NCBI RefSeq assembly: GCF_003854935.1
Contig: NZ_CP033969.1
Location: 496,001 to 560,000 of the forward strand
DNA from: Cupriavidus pauculus
GTDB taxonomy: Bacteria; Pseudomonadota; Gammaproteobacteria; Burkholderiales; Burkholderiaceae
Length of the DNA: 64,000 bases
Reading direction: 5' to 3'
The stretch's first letter is position 1; every line of letters starts with the position of its first letter. A program made the position numbers and the translations under genes. Shown here piece by piece: positions 25,937-34,982 of the stretch. The notes beneath the pieces were generated by a model. It had not been told where the DNA came from. It was given only the letters and a program-made list of their open reading frames with translations, and did no database searches.

Positions 25937-26455
25937 TCAGTGGCGCGCCTGGCTGCCGTCCGGCAGCACGATGCCCGACTCGCCGGCCTGGCCCTGCGCT
26001 TCTTCCATCGCGGCCTGCAGGCGTTGCTCGTACAGCGCCTGGAAGTTGATTTCCGACAGGTGGATCGCCTGGAAGCCGGCGCGCGTGATCACGTCGGCGA
26101 TGTTGCCGCGCAGGTACGGGTACAGGATGGTCGGGCAGGCGATGCCCAGCAGCGGGTCCAGCTGTTCGGCCGGCACGTTGCGGATGTCGAAGATGCCGGC
26201 CTGGTGTGCTTCCACCAGGAACGCCACCTTGTCCTGCACCTTGGTCGTCACGGTGCCCGTCACCACCACCTCGAAGATGCCCTCCTGCAGCTGGGCGGCA
26301 CCCACGTTGACCTGCACTTCCACCGAAGGGGCTTCCGATTCCAGGAAGATGGCCGGGGAGTTCGGCTGTTCGAGCGACATGTCCTTCAGGTACACGCGCT
26401 GGATGTTGAAGAAGGGCTGGTCGTCCTGCTGGGTGGCTTGTTGCTGGTCGCTCAT
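25937..26455 (-). CDS. secB: Protein-export chaperone SecB
   Basis: Tetrameric cytoplasmic chaperone that keeps preproteins unfolded for SecA. The 172 residues contain the conserved [19 protein letters not shown] near residue 20 and [21 protein letters not shown] near 115. The C-terminal tail is polar and lacks a zinc ligand, as usual for SecB. It lies between grxC and gpsA, all on the minus strand. Confidence 0.96.
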   Translation of the reverse strand: MSDQQQATQQDDQPFFNIQRVYLKDMSLEQPNSPAIFLESEAPSVEVQVNVGAAQLQEGIFEVVVTGTVTTKVQDKVAFLVEAHQAGIFDIRNVPAEQLDPLLGIACPTILYPYLRGNIADVITRAGFQAIHLSEINFQALYEQRLQAAMEEAQGQAGESGIVLPDGSQARH

Positions 26456-26646
26456 GAAAGGCTTCCGGATGGATCGGTTTGGGCGCGCTGCGCCATGCGC
26501 CGCCAGGTGCCGGGGCCCCCGTGGCGGTCTGGAAAGCGCATATGGTACATGACGCCGATGGCGAATTCACCGTTCGGCGGCGGAATCAGAATCGTCCCAT
26601 GGCGGGACCCGGCCCGGCGGCGCGTGGCGGGCCGCCCGGTGGCGCC

Positions 26647-26904
26647 TCAGGCGGCCAGCAGCGGCACCAGGCCGCCCTGGCGGTCCAGCGCCGAGAGGTC
26701 GTCGAAGCCGCCCACGTGGGTGTCGTCGATATAGATCTGCGGCACGGTGCGACGACCCGTACGGGTCATCATTTCCTCGCGCTTGCCGGGCTCGCGGTCG
26801 ATCAGGATCTTCTCGATCGTCTCGACGCCGCGCTGCTTGAGCAGGCGCTCGGCCATCTGGCAATAGGGACACACTACCGTGCTGTACATGACGACGCGGG
26901 CCAT
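26647..26904 (-). CDS. grxC: Glutaredoxin 3
   Basis: Glutathione-dependent thiol-disulfide oxidoreductase of 85 residues. The dithiol active site CPYC is at residues 12-15, TVPQIYID near 53 holds the cis-Pro, and GGFDD near 65 contributes to GSH binding. The ATG at 26904 was chosen over a longer frame because it begins directly with the first beta strand (MARVVMYST). Conserved neighbour of secB. Confidence 0.96.
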   Translation of the reverse strand: MARVVMYSTVVCPYCQMAERLLKQRGVETIEKILIDREPGKREEMMTRTGRRTVPQIYIDDTHVGGFDDLSALDRQGGLVPLLAA

Positions 26905-26923
26905 GCGGAATCTCCTTGACTGC

Positions 26924-26968
26924 AAAAAGCCGCGGCGCGGCACCGCCCAGGGCAGTGCCGCGCCGCGC
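26924..26968 (-). terminator. Terminator after the rhodanese gene
   Basis: A GC-rich stem (GCGCGGCAC / GTGCCGCGC) ends on the minus strand in CTTTTTGC, between the rhodanese gene and grxC. Confidence 0.7.
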
Positions 26969-26989
26969 GCTGCATGTTGAATGGGGCTG

Positions 26990-27403
26990 TTACTTGATGA
27001 CCGGCAGGCCGGCCTGCTGCCAGGCAGCCATGCCGCCTTCCAGCGCGTAGACCTCACTGTAACCGGCTTCCTTGAGCGCTGCTTGGGCCTTGCCCGAGCG
27101 CTGGCCGGTCTGGCAGACGACGATGATGGGGGTCGCCTTGTCCTTTGCAAGGCCGGGGGCGCGGCCGGCAATGTCGGCCAGCGGCGCGCTCTTTGCCTGC
27201 GGCAGGTGGCCCTTGGCGAACTCGGCCGCGTCGCGCACGTCGACGACCACGGCGTTGCGCCGGTTGATGAGCTGCGTGGCCGCAGCCGTGTTGACGCGCT
27301 TGCCGCCCGTACCGGCCTTGATCTGCGGCCAGGCCAGCAGGCCGCCCGAGACCACGGCGATCGCGATCAGGGCCAGGTTGTTGTAATCGGCGAAGAAATT
27401 CAC
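26990..27403 (-). CDS. Membrane-anchored rhodanese-like protein
   Basis: A single-domain sulfurtransferase-like protein of 137 residues. Residues 5-25 form an N-terminal membrane helix. The rhodanese active-site loop CQTGQRSGKA near residue 104 keeps the catalytic Cys and the basic residues. This is the conserved YibN-type neighbour of grxC and secB in proteobacteria. Its sulfur donor and acceptor are unknown. It is divergent from gpmA. Confidence 0.9.
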   Translation of the reverse strand: MNFFADYNNLALIAIAVVSGGLLAWPQIKAGTGGKRVNTAAATQLINRRNAVVVDVRDAAEFAKGHLPQAKSAPLADIAGRAPGLAKDKATPIIVVCQTGQRSGKAQAALKEAGYSEVYALEGGMAAWQQAGLPVIK

Positions 27404-27548
27404 GTTGGCATTCCGTTGGGTTGGGTCGGCGGCATTATAAAATACGCGGTTTCGCGCCAGCGCCGATTATTTCGGGCGGCGCCTGCCACGCCCGGCGTGA
27501 CGCCGGCGCCGCGCGCCGCAGCTTACTCACTACCCTGGAAGCAGCAGC

Positions 27549-28295
27549 ATGTACAAGCTCGTTCTCATCCGCCACGGCGAATCGACGTGGAACCTCGAAA
27601 ACCGCTTCACGGGCTGGGTCGACGTCGACCTGACCGACACCGGCGTGGCCCAGGCCCGCCAGGGCGGCCAGCTGCTCAAGGAGGCCGGCTTCACCTTCGA
27701 CGTGGCCTACACGTCGGTGCTCAAGCGCGCCATCCGCACGCTCTGGCATGTGCAGGACGAAATGGACCTGATGTGGATTCCGGTGCGCAACGAATGGCGC
27801 CTGAACGAGCGCCACTACGGCGCGCTGGCCGGCCTGAACAAGGCCGAGACGGCGAAGAAGTACGGCGACGACCAAGTGCTGGTGTGGCGCCGCAGCTACG
27901 ACACCCCGCCCCCGGCGCTGGAGCCCACCGACGAGCGCGCGTCGTACAACGATCCGCGCTACGCCAATGTGCCGCGCGAGCAGCTGCCGCTGACCGAATG
28001 CCTGAAAGACACGGTGGCCCGCGTGCTGCCGCTGTGGAACGAATCGATCGCTCCCGACATCAAAGCCGGGAAGCGCGTGGTGATTGCCGCCCATGGCAAC
28101 AGCATCCGCGCGCTGGTGAAGTACCTGGACCAGATCTCGGATGACGATATCGTCGGCCTCAACATCCCCAATGGCACCCCGCTCGTCTACGAGCTGGACG
28201 CCGACCTGCGCCCGCTGCGCCATTACTACCTGGGCGACCAGGACGCCATCGCCGCGTCGCTGGCCGCCGTGGCCAACCAGGGCAAGGCCCGCTGA
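27549..28295 (+). CDS. gpmA: 2,3-bisphosphoglycerate-dependent phosphoglycerate mutase
   Basis: Interconverts 3- and 2-phosphoglycerate in central carbon metabolism. The 248 residues show the phosphohistidine motif [18 protein letters not shown] at residues 6-23, the substrate loop [11 protein letters not shown] near 89 and the second catalytic His in [16 protein letters not shown] near 180. The ATG is 6 nt after a purine-rich GGAAGCAGC. It is divergent from the rhodanese gene; a TATAAA-like -10 sits in the shared 145-bp region. Confidence 0.96.
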   Translation: MYKLVLIRHGESTWNLENRFTGWVDVDLTDTGVAQARQGGQLLKEAGFTFDVAYTSVLKRAIRTLWHVQDEMDLMWIPVRNEWRLNERHYGALAGLNKAETAKKYGDDQVLVWRRSYDTPPPALEPTDERASYNDPRYANVPREQLPLTECLKDTVARVLPLWNESIAPDIKAGKRVVIAAHGNSIRALVKYLDQISDDDIVGLNIPNGTPLVYELDADLRPLRHYYLGDQDAIAASLAAVANQGKAR

Positions 28296-28497
28296 GGCAC
28301 CGTGCGCGGCCGTGCCGCCCCGCCCGGCCCCCGGGTAGGCGCGGCCCGGCCATGTGTGGCCGCCCCCACCCAGGCCGGGTGGCCCGCAGGTCTTTTTCCG
28401 CGCACCCTCTTATACTGTCGGTCAATCCGCGCCGGACACCGCCCGTGCGGCCCGGGTTTATCCTTTCGCACCACCCACAAAAGTTCAGGCAGCCCTC

Positions 28498-30108
28498 ATG
28501 CGTAAGACGCTCAAGAACATTAGCCTTGTCTCAGTCGGTGTCGTAGCCGGCGTGCTGGCCACGCTGCAGATCTCCGCGACCGCGCAGAACAGCTCCGGGC
28601 CGCTGCCGCTGGACCAGTTGCGGCTGATGTCCGATATCTTCGGGCAGATCAAGCGCGAGTACGTGGAGCCGGTGGACGACAAGAAGCTGCTGACCGAGGC
28701 CATCAAGGGCATGGTCGCCAGCCTGGACCCGCACTCGGCCTACCTGGACGAGAAGGACTTCAAGGAACTGCAGGAAGGCACCCGCGGCCGCTTTGCCGGC
28801 CTGGGCATCGAGATCTCGCAGGAAGAGGGCCTGGTCAAGGTCATCAACCCGATCGAGGACACCCCCGCCTTCCGCGCCGGCATCCAGCCCGGCGACCTGA
28901 TCACCCGGATCGACGACAAACCCGTGCGCGGCCTGCCGCTGGAGCAGGCGGTCAAGCGCATGCGCGGCGAACCGGGCACCAAGGTCACGCTGACGATCTA
29001 CCGCAAGAGCGAGGAACGCACGTTCCCGGTCTCGATCACGCGCGCCGAGATCCGCGTGCAGTCGGTCAAGACCAAGATGCTCGACAACAACACCATCGGC
29101 TGGGTGCGCCTGACGAGCTTCCAGGAGCGCACCGTTGCCGACCTGGGCCGCCGCCTGAAGGACATGGCGGAGAAGAACCCGAACCTGAAGGGCATCATCC
29201 TGGACCTGCGCAACAACGGCGGCGGCGTGCTGCAGGGCGCCGTGGGCGTGGCGGCGGCGTTCCTGCCGGACGACGCCACCGTGGTGTCGACCAACGGCCA
29301 GGTGCCCGACGCCAAGCGCGTCTACAAGGCGACGTTCAACAACTACCGCCTGTCGTCGCTGGAGGACGATCCGCTCAAGGACCTGCCGCCGCAGTTCAAG
29401 AAGATGCCGATGATCGTGCTGACCAACGCCTACTCGGCGTCGGCGTCCGAGATCGTGGCCGGCGCGCTGCAGGACCACAAGCGCGCGCTGATCATGGGCA
29501 AGACCACGTTCGGCAAGGGTTCGGTACAGACCGTGCGCCCACTGACCAACGACACCGGCATCAAGCTGACCATCGCGTACTACTACACGCCGTCGGGCAA
29601 GTCGATCCAGGCCAAGGGCATCCGCCCGGACATCCCGGTCGACCAGAATCCCGAAGGCGATCCGGATGACGCACTGATCACGCGCGAGATCGACACCGAG
29701 CGCCACCTGCATAACAAGCAGGAATCGGAAGAGCCGGAAATGAACGAGCGCGAGCGCCGCCGCGTGGATGAACTACGCCGCCTGGAGGAAGAAAACTCCA
29801 AGAAGACGCCGGAAGAGCGTGAGAAGGATCGCAAGAAGAAGCCGGTGGAATTCGGTTCGGCCGACGACTTCATGCTCCAGCAGGCCATCGCCCAGCTCGA
29901 CGGCAAGCCGGTGCAGCGTTCGAAGTCGCGCCTGGAAGCCACCGGCACCGCCGGCAAGCCGGACACCAAGGAAGAAAAGGCCGGCAAGCCCGCGGCCAAG
30001 CCGGCCGCCAAGCCCGCTCCGGCGCCGTCCAAGCCCGCGCCGGCCAGCCAGCCGCCCGCGAGCGCGCCGATCGGCCAGCCCCTGGGCACGCCCACCGGCC
30101 AGAAGTAA
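28498..30108 (+). CDS. C-terminal processing peptidase (S41 family, CtpA-like)
   Basis: Periplasmic PDZ-protease of family S41; 536 residues. Order: signal/anchor (residues 5-25), PDZ domain near 95-170 (GLGIEISQEEGLVKVINP, then AGIQPGDLITRIDDKPV), and the protease domain with the catalytic Ser in NAYSASASEIVAG near 318 and Lys in GKTTFGKGSVQT near 340. The C-terminal 130 residues are a charged helix followed by a Lys-Pro-Ala-rich tail, an extension beyond the usual length. The ATG at 28498 starts a good signal sequence. It lies between gpmA and a moeB-like gene. Confidence 0.93.
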   Translation: MRKTLKNISLVSVGVVAGVLATLQISATAQNSSGPLPLDQLRLMSDIFGQIKREYVEPVDDKKLLTEAIKGMVASLDPHSAYLDEKDFKELQEGTRGRFAGLGIEISQEEGLVKVINPIEDTPAFRAGIQPGDLITRIDDKPVRGLPLEQAVKRMRGEPGTKVTLTIYRKSEERTFPVSITRAEIRVQSVKTKMLDNNTIGWVRLTSFQERTVADLGRRLKDMAEKNPNLKGIILDLRNNGGGVLQGAVGVAAAFLPDDATVVSTNGQVPDAKRVYKATFNNYRLSSLEDDPLKDLPPQFKKMPMIVLTNAYSASASEIVAGALQDHKRALIMGKTTFGKGSVQTVRPLTNDTGIKLTIAYYYTPSGKSIQAKGIRPDIPVDQNPEGDPDDALITREIDTERHLHNKQESEEPEMNERERRRVDELRRLEEENSKKTPEEREKDRKKKPVEFGSADDFMLQQAIAQLDGKPVQRSKSRLEATGTAGKPDTKEEKAGKPAAKPAAKPAPAPSKPAPASQPPASAPIGQPLGTPTGQK

Positions 30109-30201
30109 CGGCGTCAGGCCGCGCGCCCCGGCGCGCGGCACGCCACCATCCTGCGGCCCGCGGTATTGCACCGCCGGGCCGTTTTTGCTGGAAGCCGAGC
30201 C

Positions 30202-30954
30202 ATGAACGACGATCAGCTGCTGCGCTACTCGCGCCATATCCTGCTGGACGAACTGGGGATCGAAGGCCAGGAGCGCCTGCTGGCCGGCCATGCGCTGGTC
30301 ATCGGCGCGGGTGGGCTGGGCGCGGCCGCGCTGCCCTACCTGGCGTCGGCCGGCGTGGGCCGCATCACCATCGTCGATGACGACGCGGTGGACCTGACCA
30401 ACCTGCAGCGCCAGATCCTGCACACCACGGCCAACGTCGGCCGCCCCAAGGTGGAATCGGCCCGCGAAGGGCTGCTGCGGATCAATCCCGACATCGCCGT
30501 GCAGACGGTGGCCCGGCGCGTGGGCGATGCTGAACTGGACGCCCTGGTGGCGGACGCCACCGTCGTGCTGGACTGCTGCGACAACTTCGCCACGCGCCAG
30601 GCGGTGAACCGGGCCTGCCTGAAGCACCGCAAGCCGCTGGTATCGGGCGCGGCGCTGCGGTTTGACGGCCAGGTCAGCGTCTACGACCTGCGCGACCCCG
30701 AGGCGCCGTGCTACGGCTGCCTGTTCCCGCCGTCCGAGCCAGCCCCCGAAGCCGCGTGCGCGACGATGGGCGTATTTGCGCCGCTGGTCGGCATGGTCGG
30801 CACGGTGCAGGCCGCCGAGGCGCTCAAGCTGCTGACCGGCGTGGGCCAGACGCTGGCCGGGCGGCTGCTGATGGTCAATGCGATGACGATGGAATGGACG
30901 ACGATGCGCCTGGCGCGCACGCCCGGCTGCGAGGTCTGCGGCGGACGGCACTGA
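30202..30954 (+). CDS. moeB: HesA/MoeB/ThiF family sulfur-carrier adenylyltransferase
   Basis: An E1-like enzyme that adenylates the C-terminal glycine of MoaD or ThiS. The 250 residues have the ATP loop GAGGLGAAALPYLASAGVG near residue 36 and the DLTNLQRQI motif near 68. Two CxxC pairs bind zinc (CYGC near 172 and CEVC near 245), and the conserved Cys of ACATMGVFAPLVG lies near 188. The ATG at 30202 fits the conserved start NDDQLLRYSRHILL. Whether it serves molybdopterin or thiamin synthesis cannot be told from context. Confidence 0.9.
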   Translation: MNDDQLLRYSRHILLDELGIEGQERLLAGHALVIGAGGLGAAALPYLASAGVGRITIVDDDAVDLTNLQRQILHTTANVGRPKVESAREGLLRINPDIAVQTVARRVGDAELDALVADATVVLDCCDNFATRQAVNRACLKHRKPLVSGAALRFDGQVSVYDLRDPEAPCYGCLFPPSEPAPEAACATMGVFAPLVGMVGTVQAAEALKLLTGVGQTLAGRLLMVNAMTMEWTTMRLARTPGCEVCGGRH

Positions 30955-30982
30955 GCCGCGGCGCCTTCGCGCCAAAAAAACA

Positions 30983-31029
30983 AGGCGACCAGGCGGTGGA
31001 GCCCCCTCCCCGCGTGGTCGCCTTTTTTT
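30983..31029 (+). terminator. Terminator after moeB-like gene
   Basis: AGGCGACCA/TGGTCGCCT with an approximately 23-nt loop is followed by seven T. A-rich sequence precedes it, so it may act on both strands. Confidence 0.9.
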
Positions 31030-31182
31030 GTTTCCAGTCCGCGATCGGTCTGGATGAAGACAAGAATCCGAATGAGAACGGTTATTCACCTGGTCCGCAC
31101 CCGGGCGTGGCGCCATGCCGCGCCACGCACCTGACCGGGCCGCGCCTGCCTGTGGCGGCAGCGGCCGGGCCCCGCCGGCGGC

Positions 31183-31662
31183 TTACTGCTCGCCCGGCTC
31201 CATCTGCGACTGCAGGTAGTTCTGCAGGCCGACCTTGTCGATCAGGTCCAGTTGCGTTTCCAGGTACTCGATATGCTCTTCGGTGTCCGTCAGGATATCG
31301 ACCAGGATTTCGCGGCTGACGTAGTCGCCGACCGATTCGCAGTACGCAATGCCTTCCTTGACCGTGGCATGGGCGGTTTGCTCCAGCTTCAGGTCGCACT
31401 TGAGCATTTCGGGCGTGTCTTCGCCCAGCAGCAGCTTGTGCAGGTCCTGCAGGTTCGGCAGGCCGTCCAGCATCAGGATGCGGTCGATCAGGCGGTCGGC
31501 GTGCTTCATCTCGCCGATCGATTCCTTGTACTCGACGTCACCGAGTTTCTTCAGGCCCCAGTGGCGGTACATGCGTGCGTGGAGGAAATACTGGTTGATC
31601 GCGGTCAGCTCGTTCTTGAGCTGGGCGTTCAGGTGCTGGATGACTTTCTTGTCACCTTTCAT
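31183..31662 (-). CDS. bfr: Bacterioferritin
   Basis: Heme-containing iron-storage protein of 24 subunits, with 159 residues per subunit. The ferroxidase ligands are present (Glu in [15 protein letters not shown] near 18, [15 protein letters not shown] with Glu51 and His54). The heme-ligand Met52 lies in GEMKH, which marks it as bacterioferritin and not ferritin. It lies 153 bp downstream of bfd, its iron-release partner. Confidence 0.96.
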   Translation of the reverse strand: MKGDKKVIQHLNAQLKNELTAINQYFLHARMYRHWGLKKLGDVEYKESIGEMKHADRLIDRILMLDGLPNLQDLHKLLLGEDTPEMLKCDLKLEQTAHATVKEGIAYCESVGDYVSREILVDILTDTEEHIEYLETQLDLIDKVGLQNYLQSQMEPGEQ

Positions 31663-31815
31663 AGGGGGCTCCGGTTGCAGACAACGATGGACCCGGCGTA
31701 CGAGAGGCGACTCAGCAAATAGACAAGCGCGCGAAATGACAAAACGCGCCGCGGAGCCAGTCCGGGGGCGCGCTTCTCAATTCACGCGTTGTTCGGTGAG
31801 ATTCTGCTTAACGGA

Positions 31816-32121
31816 TCACGCCACCAGCGCGGTGCGTTGATCGTTCGCGACTGCCGGGTCACGAGCCTCCATTATGGCATGTGACGCAGCCGGCGAACAG
31901 GCCGGAATCTCGACGACCTGGATGGTCGACAGCTTGGAGGCCTTCATCGTCTGCACGGCGGCCACGCCTTCGCATAGCACCTGGCTCGCGCAGTCGCGGC
32001 AGCGGCCGCAGCAGGTCCCGACGCCCAGCGTCTCGGCCAGCTCGTCCAGCGTGGTCACGCCAAGATGAGCGGCACCATGGATCTCATGGTCGGTAACCTG
32101 ATTGCAGATGCAGACGTACAC
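31816..32121 (-). CDS. bfd: Bacterioferritin-associated ferredoxin
   Basis: A [2Fe-2S] protein that reduces and mobilises iron from bacterioferritin. The 101 residues carry the four Cys ligands as CIC near residue 4 and CCGRCRDC near 38. The start is the GTG at 32121: AGGAGG lies 5 nt upstream and the protein then begins MYVCICNQV as in the family. The C-terminal 35 residues after the Fe-S domain exceed the usual length of about 65-70. Regulated, by inference, through a Fur-box-like site over the -35 element. Confidence 0.93.
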   Translation of the reverse strand: MYVCICNQVTDHEIHGAAHLGVTTLDELAETLGVGTCCGRCRDCASQVLCEGVAAVQTMKASKLSTIQVVEIPACSPAASHAIMEARDPAVANDQRTALVA

Positions 32122-32174
32122 AACTACCTCCTGGGGGCTGCGTCGGCACCGGCATGCCGTACGCGATGGAAGGC

Positions 32175-32208
32175 AGAATAACAGAGATCGAAAATGATAA
32201 CAATTCCC
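32175..32208 (-). promoter_or_regulatory. bfd promoter overlapped by a Fur-box-like site
   Basis: On the minus strand TTGTTA-N17-TATTCT forms a sigma-70-type promoter (32175-32203). GAAAATGATAACAATTCCC (32190-32208, plus strand) matches the 19-bp Fur consensus at 14 positions and covers the -35 element, as expected for repression by iron-loaded Fur. Confidence 0.65.
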
Positions 32209-32360
32209 ATTAAACGCGATGCGCCGGCCTCTGCACGCGTGCCACGGCCAAGCATCCTGCAAGGATTTTCAGCGCCACTTTTCGGGAGAAAAGTGCCGTT
32301 TTCGACGCCGATTCAGCCGCCCAATACCCCTCGCCGGTGCAGGGTTGTTGCGGCGCCGCG

Positions 32361-34118
32361 TCAGCCCTGCAACTGCTTCAGGGCCACCGCCAGTTCGTCG
32401 GGCTCGTAGCAGGCCAGGATCTGGTCGACCACCTTGCTCAGGCGCCCGCAATCGGCGTGGATGACCTCCTGCTTCACGCGCAGCAGCTGGGCCGGGTGCA
32501 TCGAGAACTCGCGCAGCCCCATGCCCAGCAGCAGCCGGGTCATGGCCGGGTCGCCCGCCATTTCCCCGCACACCGCCACCGGCACGCCCGCGTGGTTGGC
32601 GTCGCGGATCGTCCGGGCGATCAGTTGCAGCACGGCCGGGTGCAGCGGGTCGTACAGGTGCGCCACCGCGTTGTCGGCACGGTCGATGGCCAGCGTGTAC
32701 TGGATCAGGTCATTGGTGCCAATGGACAGGAAATCCATCCGCTTCAGGAACAGCGGCAGCAGCAGCACGGCCGCCGGGATCTCGATCATCGCGCCGATCT
32801 TGATGCCCGGATCGTACGGCTGGCCGCGCGCGTCCAGCTGGCGCTTGGCCTGGGCGATCAGGTCCAGCGTCTGGTCGATCTCGCTGGCGTGGGCCAGCAT
32901 CGGGATCAGCAGCCGCACCGGGCCGAAGGCCGACGCCCGCAGCAGCGCGCGCAGCTGGGTCAGGAACATGGCCGGCTCGGACAGCGACCAGCGGATTGCC
33001 CGCAGCCCCAGCGCCGGGTTCAGCGCGGTCTCGAATTCGTCGGCCAGGCCGTCCAGCGGCTTGTCGGCGCCCACGTCGATGGTCCGGATCGTCACGGGCA
33101 GGCCGTGCATGGCCTCCACGGCGTTGCGGTAGGCCAGGAACTGCTCCTCCTCGTCCGGCATCTCGCTGCGCCGGTTCATGAACAGGAATTCCGAGCGGAA
33201 CAAACCCACGCCCACCGCGCCGGCCGACAGCGCCGCGCCGGCGTCCTCGGCCAGTTCGATATTGGCAAGCAGTTCGATCTCCAGCCCGTCCAGCGTCACC
33301 GCCGGCATGTGCCGCAGCCGTTGCAGCCGCTTCTTTTCCAGCGCCCGCTCGCTCTGGCGGTGCCGGTATTCCTCCAGGATGATGGCCGACGGGTCGACGA
33401 TCACCAGCCCCGCGTCGCCGTCGATGATGATCCAGTCGTCCTGCCGGATCAGCTCGCTGGCGCTCTTGACGCCCACGGCCGCCGGGATGTCCAGGCTGCG
33501 CGCGACGATGGCCGTGTGCGACGTGCGCCCGCCCAGGTCGGTCACGAACCCGTGGAACATCGTGTGCTTGAACTGGAGCATGTCGGCCGGGCCGATGTCG
33601 TGGGCCACCACGATCACGCCGGGCGCCGCCTCGCCGTCGGGCGCCAGCGCGGGCACCGGGGCCGGCGCCAGCACCGGCGCGCCAGCCAGCACCTTCAGGA
33701 TGCGCTCCACCACCTGCTGGATATCGGCCTTGCGCTCGCGCAGGTATTCGTCCTCGATCTCGTCGAACTGGCGCATCAGTTCCTCAAGCCGCGTGGTCAG
33801 TGCCCACTCCGCGTTGTAGCGGCGCTGCAGGATCAGCGTCTCGGGCTCGCGCGACAACGCCTCGTCGTCCAGGATCATCGTGTGGACGTCCAGGAACGCG
33901 CCCATTTCCTCGGGCGCGTCGCGCGGCAGGTCGCGCTTCAGGACCGCCAGTTCCGCCCGCACGGCCGCGCGCGCCGCGCGCAATCGCTCTACCTCGGCAT
34001 CGAGCCGGTCTTCGTCGACCAGGTAGTGCGATACGTCCAGCGCCGCCGGCGCGAGGATATGGGCCCGCCCGATGGCGACCCCACGAGAAACCGGAATGCC
34101 GTGCAAGGCAAAGGGCAT
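32361..34118 (-). CDS. ptsI: Phosphoenolpyruvate-protein phosphotransferase (PTS enzyme I)
   Basis: Transfers phosphate from PEP to HPr. The 585 residues have the phosphohistidine motif GGRTSHTAIVARS near residue 190, the substrate Arg region LFRSEFLFMNR near 300 and the catalytic Cys-containing AVCGEMAGDPA near 510. The ATG at 34118 begins MPFALHGIPVSRG, typical of EI. It is third in EIIA-ptsH-ptsI; no sugar permease is present, so the set may serve regulation. Confidence 0.95.
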   Translation of the reverse strand: MPFALHGIPVSRGVAIGRAHILAPAALDVSHYLVDEDRLDAEVERLRAARAAVRAELAVLKRDLPRDAPEEMGAFLDVHTMILDDEALSREPETLILQRRYNAEWALTTRLEELMRQFDEIEDEYLRERKADIQQVVERILKVLAGAPVLAPAPVPALAPDGEAAPGVIVVAHDIGPADMLQFKHTMFHGFVTDLGGRTSHTAIVARSLDIPAAVGVKSASELIRQDDWIIIDGDAGLVIVDPSAIILEEYRHRQSERALEKKRLQRLRHMPAVTLDGLEIELLANIELAEDAGAALSAGAVGVGLFRSEFLFMNRRSEMPDEEEQFLAYRNAVEAMHGLPVTIRTIDVGADKPLDGLADEFETALNPALGLRAIRWSLSEPAMFLTQLRALLRASAFGPVRLLIPMLAHASEIDQTLDLIAQAKRQLDARGQPYDPGIKIGAMIEIPAAVLLLPLFLKRMDFLSIGTNDLIQYTLAIDRADNAVAHLYDPLHPAVLQLIARTIRDANHAGVPVAVCGEMAGDPAMTRLLLGMGLREFSMHPAQLLRVKQEVIHADCGRLSKVVDQILACYEPDELAVALKQLQG

Positions 34119-34167
34119 GACCCGCTCCGTCAGGAACGTTGAGGAATTCTGTTAAGGGCGCCGGGCC

Positions 34168-34437
34168 TCACTCGCCTTCGCCAAAGCGGTTGGCGATCAG
34201 CGCCAGCAGCGCGTCCATCGCTTCCTGCTCGTCGGGGCCGTCGGTCTCGATCGTGACCGTCGAGCCAATGCCGGCGGCCAGCATCATCACGCCCATGATG
34301 CTCTTGGCGTCGACCTGGCGCCCGTTGCGGGACATCTTGACCTGGCTGTCGAAACTGCCCGCCAGTTGCGTGAGCTTGGCGGACGCGCGGGCATGGAGCC
34401 CGAGCTTATTGATGATGGTGGTGTCCCTCTGCAGCAT
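34168..34437 (-). CDS. ptsH: Phosphocarrier protein HPr
   Basis: The 89-residue phosphocarrier between enzyme I and EIIA. The phosphorylated His is in LGLHARASAKL near residue 15. The Ser site has the form KSIMGVMML near residue 46. The ATG at 34437 overlaps the 3' end of the EIIA gene by 32 bp in another frame, suggesting translational coupling. Confidence 0.94.
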   Translation of the reverse strand: MLQRDTTIINKLGLHARASAKLTQLAGSFDSQVKMSRNGRQVDAKSIMGVMMLAAGIGSTVTIETDGPDEQEAMDALLALIANRFGEGE

Positions 34438-34861
34438 ATTTATCGGGATGGTTTGCGGTTTGGTTCTGGACGGTGGTGGTGCCAATCTGCAGCACGCCCT
34501 GCGCGCCGCCGGCCAGCGCCTTGGTGGCAAGCTGGTCGAGCTTTTCGGCCCGGTAGCAGATGGCGCGCACAAGCATGGGAAGGTTCACGCCAGCCAGCAC
34601 TTTCACGCGGCCGGGTTCGGCCAGGCGGGCGGCGATGTTGGCGGGCGTTGCGCCAAAGATATCGGTCAGCACCAGGGCACCGTTTTCCTCGCAGACCGCT
34701 GCCAGGCTGCGCTGCGCGTCGGCCAGCACGGCAGCCGGATCGGCATCGGCCACGACGTCGATTGCCTCGACCCGGGGCGGCTGGCCACAGTAGACGTGGG
34801 CAGCGCAATCGCGCAGCGCCGAAGCCAGCGGCGCATGCGCGATGATCAGAATTCCTGCCAT
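34406..34861 (-). CDS. PTS EIIA component, mannose/fructose (EIIA-Man) type
   Basis: A 151-residue EIIA-Man-like protein. The phosphorylated His lies in GILIIAHAPLASAL near residue 9, and LTDIFGATPANIAARL near 65 is a family core motif. With HPr and enzyme I downstream but no EIIB or EIIC nearby, a regulatory role is likely, as proposed for the incomplete PTS of other betaproteobacteria. The C-terminus ends in a short run of His. The ATG at 34861 lies 121 bp after gshB. Confidence 0.88.
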   Translation of the reverse strand: MAGILIIAHAPLASALRDCAAHVYCGQPPRVEAIDVVADADPAAVLADAQRSLAAVCEENGALVLTDIFGATPANIAARLAEPGRVKVLAGVNLPMLVRAICYRAEKLDQLATKALAGGAQGVLQIGTTTVQNQTANHPDKYAAEGHHHHQ

Positions 34862-34982
34862 GATGGTGAATCCGTTGGATTGCCTCGGATTGTAGCAGGC
34901 AGCCCCCCGGCCCTCCCCGCGATTTGGTACGCCCGCCGGACTGTGGTGCCGTCGCATCATGGCGGCACCGGTCCGGCCGATG

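Noticed and set aside
32337-34142. Long plus-strand open frame opposite ptsI
   Set aside because: It is antisense to a fully conserved enzyme I, with His/Gln/Arg-rich composition typical of the complementary frame of GC-rich genes.
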